Below, one piece after another: positions 33,283 to 46,500 of a stretch of DNA of 64,000 nucleotides. The stretch is from Isoetes taiwanensis (taxonomy: Eukaryota; Streptophyta; Lycopodiopsida; Isoetales; Isoetaceae), in contig JAJEKV010000015.1 in assembly GCA_021234155.1 (NCBI GenBank), positions 11,618,101-11,682,100 on the forward strand, read 5' to 3'. A program made the translations under genes and the position numbers. The stretch's first letter is position 1; each line of letters opens with the position of its first letter. Under the pieces are notes generated by a model. That model saw nothing but the letters and a program-made list of their open reading frames with translations, made no database searches and had not been told where the DNA came from.

Positions 33283-34620
33283 CAATCTCCAACTTAGGTG
33301 CATAATTAGTATTTCCAACTTAGTTGGACATTCTATGGGGTATGGTGACCTGGACACCTACATAGAGTTTTTTTGAGCTAATTGTTAAAGCGTTGCGCCT
33401 ATCTTGGTTCAAAAAAGGGAAATAAAACCATTTGATAGTTTAATAGATTAAGTATTAGAAATTAAATGGAGTAGCTTGTCCATTGCATTTGTAATGGTGT
33501 GTAGATGTAATGGTGACCAAGTAGTATGGTATTTAAATTGCATAAGGCTCCATTGCATTTTACCAAGATGGTGTTTAAATTGCATAAGGGATGGTCTAAT
33601 TTAAACTTTTAAACTTTAATTGCCATTAGAGTGGTCAAACTTAAATTTTAAAATTTAAAACTTAAATTGCATCAATATCAATATCAAATGGCATAAGGTA
33701 AATAAACTAGATACCTTTGGTGTATATTTTATACATATCTAGCCCAAAGACTCTTTCTAGTTAGCTTTGGTGGTGTATGCCACTAGGTGTATATAACATT
33801 ATCATAGTATTTTTCTAGGAGATTCTATAATCAATTCTCATCGCATAATTAATCCGTCACATTTCTAATCATTCTTTAACTTCTTCAAGAGTTTCCAAGT
33901 TATTTCATTTCAAGTTTCAAAGTTATTTCGCTTAGTCAAGAGTTTCAAGTTTAACTCAGGTGCATAATCAAATGTTATTGTAAAGAGATACAACTTCACG
34001 ATATAAAAAACTAAGATAAGTTCCATCCCTTGTCTCTCAATTGCAATATTAACAATTCCAACTTAGGTGCACAATCAGTATTTCCAATTTAGGTTGACAT
34101 TCTATGTAGGGGGGTATGGTGGTTGGGACCCCTATATAGAGTTTTTTTTGAGCTAGCTGTTGCAGTGTTGCGCCATCTTTGTCTCGTAAAAAGGAACCTT
34201 AATAGATTAAGTGTTAGAAATTAAACTGTGAGTAGCTTGTCCATTGCATTTGTAATGGTGTGTAGATGTAATGGTGACCAACCAGTATGGTATTTAACTT
34301 GCATAAAAGCTTGTCCATTGCATTTTGTAATGGTGTATAGATGTAATGGTGACCAACCAGTATGGTGTTTAAATTGCATATGGGCAGGCATAGCTTCTGG
34401 TCTAATCTAAACTTAAACTTAAATTGCTTGAACTTGAATTGCCACTAGAGTGGTCACCTTAAATTGCATCAATATCAAAATGGCATAAGGTCAATATCAA
34501 TATCAATATCAAATGGCATAAGGTAAATAGACTAGATACCCTTGGTGTATATCCTATACATACCTAGCCTAAAGGCTCTTTCTAGTTAGCTCTCGTGGTG
34601 TATGCCACTAGGTGTAAAGT
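33283..34620 (+). repeat. Two direct copies of a 0.5-0.6 kb intergenic repeat
   Basis: 33283-33800 and about 34049-34620 share, in order, TTAACAAT.TCCAACTTAGG, then TAGAGTTTTTTTTGAGCTA, then AGTAGCTTGTCCATTGCATT, then GGTGTATGCCACTAGGTGTA. The second copy has an extra internal duplication of the AATGGTGTGTAGATGTAATG segment (34254 and 34329). Non-coding. Confidence 0.8.
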
Positions 34621-35400
34621 TCACTGTTGATGTCTTACTACCTGCTTTTACTACCATCAACTATGGTAAGCAAAAAACATGAGTATATAAAGATGAGTAC
34701 CCATGATATGCATAACCATTGTATAATAAAAAAAAAAAAAAACATGAGTATATAAGCATACCAAAATAAGTATACATGTATAAGAGTATAGGCCTAGTAA
34801 TGCCAAAATAAGTATTACCCCTTCCTATACCGCCATCCCTCCCACTGGCTAGATTCACATGTCTTACATTACCATTATTTTTTTCTTTTCATTTTCTCCG
34901 TTGACATTCTCATGTGCTCGTGATTCATTGCCATTATCCTTTGCCTTTTATTCCCTTCATTTGGGTCTTAAACCTCTTCCTTTCCTTTCAATCCTTTTGC
35001 CTTCCTTAACCTAGGGTTTTATGTCCTTCTAATCATTCTTTTTCTTTCTTTTCGAACATGGTATATCATGTGCTGTTTTATTATCTATTTGTGTTTATTT
35101 TCATATGGTCAAGTGGCTTGTGTATGCTTTTATGTTGACTATGCAATGCACTCAGCCATATTACATTGTACCATGCAAAACAATGGTTGAGAATATAAGC
35201 ATATTACAAGTTGTTCATCTTTGAAAAACAAAGGGATAATGACATATTTAACAAAATTTGACTTATTCAAATCTAATAAATATACTTCAAGAATTCCATG
35301 ATAAGATTATATATATTTTAACTCTTATTGATTTTCATATTTTTCTTAACTATCTTTAGATCAAAAGTATGATGGTTATTAAAGCATAAAATTGCTTTCT
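34621..35400. other. AT-rich intergenic DNA
   Basis: Two near-identical AACATGAGTATATAA words (34676, 34741) flank an A14 run. I see no gene. Confidence 0.5.
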
Positions 35401-37800
35401 AAACTAATTTTCACTTTAATCTATTTACACTTAAATTTTCATCTAAGAAAAGCTCAGATAATTAAATTTTATTTTTAAAAAATACTTAAAGAAAATTTAA
35501 GACCTAAATTAATTAAATGATTGCACTTTATACTTTAAAAAAAATGAAAAGTTTTATTATTGATTAATTTTCAATATATTTTCATCCTCAAATTGTGAAA
35601 TTTCATAATAGTTTTAAGTCATCGCTTATCAAACCATCATATTTCATTTAGAAATTATCATGATTGTTAAATATTAAATTTGTTAGATCACCGAAAATTG
35701 AAATTTATATTCTTGAAATGTCTAATTCTAAATAGATTCAAGTGAAAGTTAGTTTGAAAAGCAATTCTATGCTTTGATAACCGCTAGGTTTTAATTTAGG
35801 GATAAACTTATATAATTAAAACTTATAAATAATATAACAATCAAGAAGAATTAAACAATGTATATATTCTTATAATGGCATCCTTTAAGTGCTATCTATT
35901 GAATCTGAATAAGTCCAAGTTTTGTTGAATATGTTATGATATGCAACCCTTCTACAAGTAACATGAAGTATTAAAGGGATATGCAATATTGAAGGATATG
36001 AATAGAACAACCGCGACATCTAACCGATGATCACTTCCTCACTCTCATTGCATGTTGCATGTTTGATGATGTCTTCTATTAAATTGTCTAGTTTTTATGT
36101 TGCGTAATGGGATAATCATAAACGCATTTTGATGCATCAAAGTAGAAATTAGTCGCTGTTGAATGCATTTTGTTATTGCATCATGGCTGAAAACTCCATT
36201 CTTTGAAGCTCGAGAGTTTGCTCATGCATCATTTTCTAGATTAGTTGTTAGATAATTACAAATTGAAATTCAACATTTTCAAAATCAAATTCAAATTAAG
36301 ATTCGCGACTTTTCAAATCTCAATGCCTCTACCATGTCTTTCAAAGCTTTTGCCATGTTCCGCCGTGGTCCGAATTTTTTCCCCTAATTCTTTTTCCTTT
36401 TACCCCCGCCATCTACATGCCTCTTCTTGTGGACTGCTTGGAACCCAAGGTTTCATTGTCCATGTGAGTTTCATCATCCATATAATATGAACTTGTCGCA
36501 AGGGTGTACTTCATCATTCATACTAAAAGGCTTTTCACGTTTCCTAGAATTCCGGTGCTTGCCGCAGAGTGGGCCCCATCATCCTCATTCTTTGCACATG
36601 TTCATCATGTTCATCACGCCAGCCTCTTCTTCGAGATCAATTTGCATTGGCATTTGAGTAATGCCATCACAACGCCAGAAGGTATACAACATGATTGCAA
36701 ATTAAACGTAAGTGTCAAAAGCACTCTCGCTTCAAAGATTCCTTGAAAAAACAACCCGCCTAGAAAAAATGACACTTTTTTTCTTTCCAATTGGGAATCT
36801 AATAGGCCTAATTTTTTTTTCCCATTTTGGCCCCTTAGTGCAAAAAAGAACTTGATTTGCCAAAAGTAGCACTTGGAAAAGGAAGAATTTAAACATGTAT
36901 TTGTATTCTCTAAAGGTATTTTCTTGAAAACACCAAAATGTAGTAAATAAAATGGATCATTATATAATTAAAGTGTTTCAATAACATCAATTTGTTACAA
37001 CTAATTTTCACTTTAATCTATTTACACTTAAATTTTCATCTCTAAAAGCTCAGATAATTAAATTTTATTTTTTAAAAATACTTAAAGAAAATTTTAGACT
37101 GAAATTAATTAAATGATTGCACTTATACTTTTAATAAAAAAAATGAAAAACATTTTATTATTGATTAATCATCTATAGTTATAATTTCAATATTAACTTT
37201 ATCATTTAATTAATTTCAAACAAAATTTTTTTTAAAATGCTTTTAAAAAAGTGTTAAAGCTTGTAAATTGTGAAATTCTCATAATAGTTTTAAGTCATCG
37301 CTTTATCAAACCATCATATTTCATTTAGAAATTATCATGATTGTTAAATATTAAATTTGTTAAATCAACCGAAAATTGAAATTTTATGTTCTTGAAATGT
37401 CTAATTCTAAATAGATTCAAGTGAAAGTTAGTTTGAAAAGCAATTCTATGCTTTGATAACCGCTAGGTTTTAATTTAAGGATAAACTTATATAATTAAAA
37501 CTTATAAATAACATAACAATCAAGAAGAATTAAACAATATATACATTCTTATAATGGCATCCTTTAATTACAAACTATTAAATCTGAATAAGTCCAAGTT
37601 TTGTTGAATATGTTATGATATGCAATCCCTTCTACAAGTAACATGAAGTATTAAAGGGGATATACAATATTGAAGGGGATATGAATAGAACAACCGCATT
37701 ATCTAACCGATGATCTCTTCCTCACTCTCATTGCATGTTGCATGCTTGATGTCTTCAATTGTCTTGGACCTATTAAAGAAAAAAAAAGTTAGTTTGAATG
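35401..37800 (+). repeat. Two direct copies of a 0.75-kb AT-rich repeat
   Basis: 35401-36150 and 37004-37790 align along their length, for example CTAATTTTCACTTTAATCTA, then AATAGATTCAAGTGAAAGTT, then GATAACCGCTAGGTTTTAAT, then CCTCACTCTCATTGCATGTT. The second copy has an extra 90-bp AT-rich insertion near 37160-37250. The segment between them (36151-37003) contains no recognisable gene. Confidence 0.85.
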
Positions 37801-37829
37801 GGATAATCAAGTAAACGCATTTTTGATGC

Positions 37830-39200
37830 TAGTGAATGGAGGTCGATCTCCTGAAGAGGTCAGTTTGTCAAAAATCAGATGAGGATCCTGGCGCCTAACT
37901 CTTGATGCTCATCCGGTAGGTAGGTAAGGCAGCCAATCTCATCCCGGATGAAGTTCACATTTCTTTATCTATGTCCACCGCTACACAACCAGCCCTTCTT
38001 AAGTGCACAAGTTATTGTTGTACTAGAGCCGAAAAGGCATCACGCACTCCAATCTCCGCGGAAAACATGTCTAGGAGATGGTTGATTAGCTTTGAGGCTT
38101 CTTCGTAGTGATTAACTATTCTCCCTTGTGCATCCTGGAAATTCCAAGACATTAGAAAGTTCCGCAAGTTGTCAAGCTAAAATGCTCCATGGTGCGCTTT
38201 ACATCGTAAAACTCCAAGACGCGAACATGGAGGTATTCAGCCTTGCTCAAGAATCCTACTGGGTTGTCATGGTAGTTTATATTTGTCTTGTACCCTCTAG
38301 AAATAAAAGTCGAGTCACTAACGAAACAGAACAAGAAACTAACAAAGAGAATAAGTCAAAGGTAATCATATTTTGGAATAGAAAACGAAAAACACAAAGA
38401 TGAGTATATAAGGAACTTGAGGAACAAATCATCACATGCAGAGAAGAAACAAAAGTATTCCGAATAAAGTACTTACCAAACCATATTCTCATAACCGCTT
38501 AATCGGGATCCAAAATGGTTCTTGAACGCGGGACTCCACAAGGCCGGGTTTGCATGCTAGAATGAATACGACAAGACGCCAAGCGGCTTGGTCACAGGAT
38601 TTGTTTAATAACCGCCGATGAAGGCATTAAATTCTGAATTTTAAATGGTCGATCGTCATAACGGCCGTCCTTAGTTTAAAGCCATAAGGAAGGTCCATAT
38701 GACCAAGTGTAAAAACTCGCGGGTTTACTGCTCCAACCGCTTTAGTGCAGCCCCCGTGGATGATAGAGAACAAATTGTTTCGATCATACAAGCTAAACTT
38801 TTCATAATCGAAGGCTAATTTCTAGAGTCCTCCTATCTTCCAATGTTCTTCTTCTCATGCCACTTTCACGAGGTGCATAAAACCTTTGGCAGCTCCTTAT
38901 TTTTCTTCTTGTTCTCGCAAAACAAAAGAGAAATTGAGACCTAGATAAATCAAGAATCGTGGTATTTAGTCGCCGCATCTATCCTTTCAAAAATTTGGAG
39001 CATACCGACAACACGCCAGGCCGGATGTAGCAATGGGATAAAGCTCTTGCACCTCTCCCACATCTCCACGTAAGTTGCTCCATCAAACATGTCCGTGTGA
39101 TGACATTTTTTACCGGAAAGAAAACTCAAACATTTTAGCAGCTTGGAAACCGCAAGGGTAAAAAAACTAACTTCTTGCCACCAAAATTTAACAAGTGGCT
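37830..39200 (-). pseudogene. Exon-like fragments of an unidentified minus-strand gene
   Basis: Three coding-looking pieces lie in order on the minus strand: about 39115-38930 (MFDGATYVEMWERCKSFIPL, then LHPAWRVV before a GGTATG donor-like site), about 38334-38152 (NPVGFLSKAEYLHVRVLEFY) and 38134-38010 after an acceptor TTTCCAG (DAQGRIVNHYEEASKLINHL). A further weak piece lies at 38500-38760. The spacing fits exons separated by short introns, but stops lie between and partly inside them. I do not recognise the family. Confidence 0.35.
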
Positions 39201-39244
39201 TAGACAATTTTATTTTGTTGCGTGCTTTATTCCGTATCATACAC

Positions 39245-39480
39245 TTTAGTCGCAACAGGAGCGAAGTGTATTCTCGAATACACTTTCCATCGCATCAAGA
39301 TCGAAGTGTATTCCGCACACGCTGCACATGCCGTAGGGAGCCAAAGTGTATTCGAATACATTTTTCCACTTCATTAAGGCTAAAGTGTATAACGCCCATG
39401 AAGCTGTTTACGCGACCATTCACTTGATCGCTCAAATTCAAATTCAAATTCAAATTTGAATTTGAGTTTTCCCTCAACTC
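39245..39480. repeat. Palindromic GTGTATTCGAATACAC repeats and a CAAATT/AATTTG palindrome
   Basis: AAGTGTATTC-CGAATACACTTT-like palindromes lie at about 39263-39285 and 39342-39364, with half-copies at 39303 and 39382. 39432-39465 is a run of CAAATT repeats followed by its inverse. Confidence 0.7.
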
Positions 39481-40511
39481 AATATCACCAACCATTTGCT
39501 ATCTCTTCTACATTTCAAGCATCTCGCCATCCGCCATTATGCCTCTAACCGTGTGCTTTGCCTCCACAAGGTAAGTTTTGGTCTTTTCACTAGCATGTAT
39601 CATGCCGGGTGTAATGCACTACTACCTCCATGCTTTGTTGTAGCTTTGATGCCATTCTCAAGCATTTTTAGTATAATTTTAATGTCTCATGGAGCATTCA
39701 TCTCCTTTGGCTTTTCTTTTGACATGTACTGCAAGTAATGTTACACACGTAACGCTAGGGCTTCAAGATGAGGTAAGGAACTCTTATTATTGAAATTAGT
39801 AATGAAGATGTAGGGTCCTAATTGATTAGTAATTTAGTATGCTACTAGCTCGGGCCGATGGGTGTTTGAAGTGAACAGATATGGTGCCCAATCTGCAAAT
39901 GGTGAACACATTCAAAAGTGTACGTCTAGTGGCCAATTTGAGGGCCAAAAATCTAAAAAAGGTCCTCAAATTGGCTGGGCGCCTAATTTCGATACACACC
40001 AAATTCCAATTTGGGCTGACCAATGAGGGTCAATCTCTTTCGCGCTTTAAAGACATTATCACCAAGTTTTCATAGGAATTTCATGTATTTTGTGCTTGAA
40101 ACAAGGCGTCAGCCCCTATTTGTAATGATGTATCTTTCATTGCGGGTGACCGGGGCCTAGGATTGAAGATCCACAACCAAAGGGTTCCTTATATTTAGAG
40201 GTGGGCGCCGGGTTGCCAAAGGGTTCTTGTCCATGGAGGGTGCAGACACTCTAGGGGAGGCAAAGGACTCGCGAACCATGATGTTGTGCATCGATTGACT
40301 TTGAGCCAAGATCTTCGCGACTCTAAAGGAAGGCGTAGAAGATGTAATAGGGCAACACCATTAACCAGGTATACCTTGAATGATTAGAATGTGAAATCTG
40401 GGCAGTGCCTAGCATCACAATACCTTCGGGGAAGGGTTTTGTATCATTTTCAGACGGGATGTTATAGTCAGGAGACCAATTTCTAGCATTGAATGCTATG
40501 GGTGTGTTCAT

Positions 40512-40706
40512 ATGCTCCAAGCTAATGAGCCAATCTTAGATACTAAATTAATGTACCATGTCCCAACAAAGTTTTTATTTGAGGAGCTAAGAATTATAAC
40601 CGAGGATTTCATTCAATCAATTGGGTTTGGAGCTTTTGAACAAGTGTACAGAGGAAACCTTGCAGAGGATAGTAGCCCTCATGGAGATAAGGGTCCGTTT
40701 GGCTAA
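40512..40706 (+). pseudogene. Receptor-like kinase N-lobe fragment
   Basis: The frame contains FLFEELRIITEDFIQSIGFG, then AFEQVYRGNLAEDS. This resembles the start of a plant receptor-like cytoplasmic kinase domain: F-x-F-E-E-L, then the glycine-rich loop G-x-G-x-F-x-x-V-Y. The invariant lysine and the rest of the kinase are absent. It is probably a small gene fragment carried here by rearrangement or transposition. Confidence 0.5.
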
Positions 40707-43590
40707 GGTGCAAGAGCCCGGCGATAGGGCATATGGAATTTAAGCAAATAACACACCGGAATTGAAACTCAAAGGTACAAAGGGCGAGGGACATCTACAG
40801 AAATGGGAATGGTGACACATGAAAATAAGGAATGAACCTTTATTAAAGGATATCCAATAACACATTTGCGCATATTTGGGGCTAGGTTGTTTTAAGATGT
40901 AACGTAAATAAAATATTTCATAAACTGCTTGAAAGTGTGGATCTTCAAACTTGGTCTGTTAAGCTTCAGGAATGAAGTATTGACTAGGGGAAAGTACAAG
41001 TGGAAAAAGGAAATGGGGCTACATTTATGCTGACTGAAAGGTAAAAACAATAAGGTGACTTGCAAGTTTATTGTGCAGATAAAGAGTGCCACTTAAATGC
41101 TGCAGTTTAAATGCAGTTCAAGAGATAATCTAATGCTGCAATCTAATGTTGGAAAACATCTTTATCTATGGTGGAATATATCTCTATGCTGGAAATGCTG
41201 CAATCTAAGAGATAAAGAGCAATCTAATGCTGCAGCTTAAATGCTGGTCAAGAGATAATCCCATAGAGATAAAGGCATAAAGACAGTTCGCAATCTAAGC
41301 AAAATACTTCAAAGAACATACCGAGAAGCCAAAATCTCCTTTCTTGCCACCCAATGCATGTTCACAAGTCTGAAATCCATGTTTGCATTTGAAGAAACTA
41401 AAATTCAAAGAAAGGATAACTCAAGAGTGTTTCTTTGATGTCTAATACTAATGAATTACCTCTGAAAATCCGAAATCTTGGCCCTAGTGCTCCAATGCAC
41501 GTTTGAAATCCCTGACCGAATCGTTTGCATTACCCCCGAATGAAGCAAGTAGATTTTGTAAGGAAAAGACAAAATTTCAAAGAAAGCCACCTCTTCTTCA
41601 TTCACAACAGACCGGTGTCTAAACGCTAGGAGCTTGACGGCCTCTTCATTGGCATCACGCTCTCTCCGGTTCTCACGAATTTAAATTCTTAACAACTTCG
41701 TTAAGAGCTTGTTAACGAATCCGGATAAAATTTACGCCCCTCCTCTCCCCAGATAAAAATTGTATATGGAGGCTATACGGAGGGGTAAGAAAGAATTATC
41801 ATGTGGCCATGCCTACTATCAGTAGTAAAATCCATAAAAGAAGAAAATAAGCACAAAACATCTAGGACAAACCAAGCACAAAACTTTTATACAAAAAAGG
41901 AGAGGTATCGACACCTTGAACTAAGCACCCATTGGAGTCTTGTATCTACAAATCAATCACCTGTGATTCTTTCTGATCAGAACTCCTCTATGCAGAGCGA
42001 CCTCTTGCAACACGACCTGCACGTATTCTGTAAAACAAGACTGCAACATCAAGTTTCTGTCCGATGTCTACACCTCGGCTGTGAATGAACTAGGAATTTA
42101 TTTTTTCTTTCACTCTTATTTTATACCATGCTCATGCAATCATATATCTAGAGATCAGGTCCACAGTTTAACATAGTTGCTGGAGCAACACTAATAGGAT
42201 CGAGATTTCAGCACCAGGAACTGCAACCACCCTAAGTGCACAATCTTATTTGGATGCTGAGAGTTACATATATACCTTTCAAGTATAAGCAAGATGGACA
42301 TTTCAAATGTAAACATGGATTTTGGGTTAATTGATAGATTAAGATTATTTGTTTCAAATATTAATTTAGTGCATAATTGATGTATCATAAATTATTGATT
42401 TAGTGATTAATTTATAGTTATTATCTTTGGATGGAAAGTTTAATATACTTTTTTTACTCTAAAACACAATGCAACAAGTTTTTACCATGCAACGGAGGGA
42501 GACATTCGATATACCATAGTGCTAAACTGCAATATGGTCTATTGAGAAATTTAATATGTAAATAATCATGTCTTATTTGTCAACCCATCATTTTTTGAAT
42601 CCAATTCAATTCATAGGAACATAATATCTGTCCACCTACATATACCTGTATCTCAGGCTGTATTTTAGTGATTGATTATTTTTTTACCCAGTCTATAATT
42701 TTTAAAGTATCTTGGAATGTCGGGTTGTATTTTAATGATTGATTACTATTTTGTCCAAGCAATAGTTTTGATCGCAAACGTTTTTTTTCCATATGCGGTG
42801 CAGGAAGCCAAATAAAACCCTTAGGGTCATATTGCAACTAGAGAAGGCAACGGAATGAGTTTGGTGCTTTCACGTTACAATCTCTTGGTTTTTGGGCAAT
42901 ATGGTCAGTCCATCTTTATACCTTTTACATTTATAGCATTGGATTATGCATGTGTAAGATTCCTTGTGTAGTGTGATCAATCCATGAGTCCGCAATTTGA
43001 ATATATCTATGTTTGTTTGGTTAGATTGCTATTACAAAGAATAGATTTTCGAGACTCTCGGAATGTCGACATGTGCGAAGTGACTTGGATCCATTTTGGT
43101 CTAAATTTGTCCACACGTTATGATATAAAATGTTTAGGATGCATATCTAGCATTATAACAGGGGTTTTTTTTTCGTTATTGTACTTTTCTCTAAGCTTTT
43201 CATATGATTTGGTGGGTGTATTCATCCGTGTGTACTAAATAGTATTTCTAGAGTGCACCCTTTTGTTAGCCGTTGATTTTTTGAAAAGGGGCAAATCCCG
43301 GTGGTGGAGGCTTCTTTTGTGGTGGGTGTGAATATCCTCCCATTATTTTTAGGGTTTTTTTGGGTTTTGTGGATTAGGGCCATAATCGAGGTCTTAGTTG
43401 AATGCCGCAGGTGAGTTTTTGAAGTAGGGTTTATCGCATTTATCCTTTTCCTAGAGCCGCATCGCCCGCTCAGAGCGGATTTAGTAACATTCAATACAAA
43501 AGTTTGATCTTTGAAGAGACCAAGGTTTGTGTTTTGGGTTGAGATTTCGCATGTTTTAAGTCGCATACTAGTGGACAGCGTGCATTCAAT
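40707..43590. other. Intergenic DNA without an identified gene
   Basis: Mostly AT-rich. 41090-41290 has short internal repeats of AATCTAATGCTGCAGTTTAA type. No coding segment I can support. Confidence 0.5.
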
Positions 43591-43594
43591 CATG

Positions 43595-46500
43595 GGGCCG
43601 TGAACAAGGAAAAGAGGAAGGCCTCCCAAACCTAAATGCCTCTCACTCTATAGAAGACGTTGATGGTGATGACATAGAAATATTAGGTGTTAGTCCGGGC
43701 AATACTAGATAGTAGTCTAGCTTCACCCCACCAAAGAAGAAAGGGAAGACCACCCAAAAAAAGGTTTCAAAAGGCTCTCCACAAGTTATGGGTGGAGGAA
43801 TTGATGCATCTAACATTGGTCTTGATCAAAGCATGGACACCAAAATTTGCGTAAGGATGTTGGTAATAAAAACTATTAGACATATGAGGAGCATGTCACT
43901 ACCGTGATCAACCGGTCTTCGCGCTACGGGAGTGGAACCTCGCTAGGGCATTCAAATGACTAACATGTTGTAGCAGAGGAGGACAAGGATGCACCATTCA
44001 TGGATGATGTTAGAAAGTTTTCTCAGATACATACGAGCCAAATTTCTCCCTTTCCCCGATTGAAGCAAAACGACAAATAAGTTCTAATAGCGATTGGATT
44101 TATTATTAGTGGTAAACGTGTTCTTACTAATGCACATTAAAGAGAGCACCTTACTCAAGTGAAGCTCAAGAAGCGTGGTTCGATACAAAGTACCTTGCCT
44201 TCGTTCTTGCCATTGGCACAGAGTGTGATATTGGTAAGTCAATCAAAATTTGTATGTTAAATTATGGCAGATGTTTCTTTTTGTCTAAACTGATGTTTTT
44301 ATGAGATACGCCTATGGCGTCCGCTGAGCGTTGATGAATTTTGGGAGGGTATAGTTCCTGCTGAGTTTGGAGTATTACCACGCTTGCAGGATGTTGTTAT
44401 CAGTTGGCTATCCAATTGGTGGCTACACAATATCGCTTATACAAAGTGGAGTTGTTTCTAGAATTGAAGTCACATCTTATATGCATGGTTCAACTGAATT
44501 GTTAGGTGTGCGTAAGTTAGTGAATTGTAATGCTTATTCATTTGATTTCTTTGGAGTTATATATATACATTTTTAAATTTTAACGAGAGAGACACATTTT
44601 GCTCGTGCATTGATGCAGCCATAAACTCTGGCAATTCGTGGACCTCGTGATTTAATGATCGAGGACAATGTGTTGTTGAAGCATGAAGATGCGTAGAATA
44701 TTGATTTTTTTTTTTTGAAGGACTTGAGCCTTTATTATCCGTAGAAAGTTACAGAAAGTACAATGGGGACTAATAACTCATTGGAGAGAATGTCCACCAA
44801 AGCAAAACCACCCCACTCAAATACAAAAGATCTAAACAATATGAAGAGCAAGCAAAAACTCATAAGTAAGTATGAATCTGAAGATAGTGCTCCCAAATAC
44901 GGCTCTTCACCTCATTAGCAATTGATGAGCACCTGAATGCTTTGACAATTCGTTGTTGGTCATCAAGAAGGATCTGTGCATCTGAACAAGCAAGACCTTT
45001 GAATATGAGAAGATTCCTTCTTTTCCAAATGGACCAAATGATCCATGCAAAGCCAAATGAAACTTTTTTGCCAAATTATCCCAACTACTTGATAGACTAA
45101 CACCACGCCGGCTATTCAAATTGCAATGAAAGAGGCCTTGAAGCCGCAACCAAGCATGTCCGACATGTCTACATAGAAAGAAGTAATGCTCAATTGTTCT
45201 GGCCCCTCCAGGCACATAAGGGACAAAGTGTAGATACCTCGACTAAAATCATGCAAGACTAGAATATTAACGCGCAGACAACGATGAGTGACTTGCCACC
45301 ATAAAACAGATACTTTGGGATGGATTAGTTTATCCCATACCCATTTCCATACTGGTTTCTGCCGATCCCTAGGAATGACCAAAGGCCACTTGGATGAAGG
45401 AAGCAAGGCGCCAAAGATCAAGCAAAGACCTTGTACATGGAATTCACCAACTTATCCGCTTTGACATGCTTCATGAACTACCCAAGGCCGGGGTCATCCA
45501 CTTGTACTCATGGAGGAAGAATTGAAGACACCTTTCTCGCCAAATAGCTCGATCCCACCTTTAAAAGGAGGAACTAGCTCTAAACTCTTCCCATGTCGTA
45601 AGAATCATTATTATACCAATCGATATCATATGCACACCGCCGCTTCCATCGACGTTGCAACAATGGGTGGATGAAGCTACCAGAGGACCACCGGCCCAAT
45701 GGAATCCACCAACAACTTGCAATAGTGCTAGTAAAAGCAAGATGGTGAAAATGAAACAGATTGTATAGTCTCCCATGCATCTAGCAATCCTCTAAGAAAT
45801 GGGGACGCATTAGGGTATGCGGTCAGTGGATAAAACAGAGTCCAGGGAAAAAGTGGCCTAAGAGACCGAGAGACCCAAAAGAAATGCACATTTGCAAAGA
45901 TCGATAAACAAGACGGGAACCTCGGGACTCATCCACATTATTCAAAAATTCTCCAAATAAACTTAGAAATCATCACCTTGCTCGCAAAAGAAAATTGATC
46001 ATTCCAAGGCCTCCAAAAAATGCTTTGGCAACATGCATCTTTTTCCTAACCGACTTTGACAAGAGGCACTCCTCCTCCTCGTTCCCCGTGATGAAGTTCC
46101 CACACAACCCCGACGAGAAGTTGTATCTTTGATCGTGGAGCCAATATGAACAAGCCATATACACAGTCGGCCGCTAAAACCGACTTAGCCATAACGATTC
46201 ATCCCGCCATGGAAAGCTTCACCGGTGGACCACACCGAAAAGGTGCTTTTCCAAGCCCTTAATCACCGCCTCCCACAATGATCTCCCGATGAGATATGAA
46301 CACCTACACAGGGAACAGAAGTTTGGTTGCTTTACCTTTGGGAAGGATCTTCCATGGATAGGCAGCCTACACATGGTGGAACCGAGAGTCCAATGCCCAT
46401 AGTGTTGTACACTTCTCGCCAACCCACAAAAATACCGTGATGCCGGAGAAAAGAATCCAACAAGGAAACGACATTCGCAAAATTTGCTCATTTGCCCCTA

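Noticed and set aside
36245-36746. Overlapping plus-strand ORFs of about 80 codons
   Set aside because: Short, low-complexity and without motifs; several frames are open by chance.
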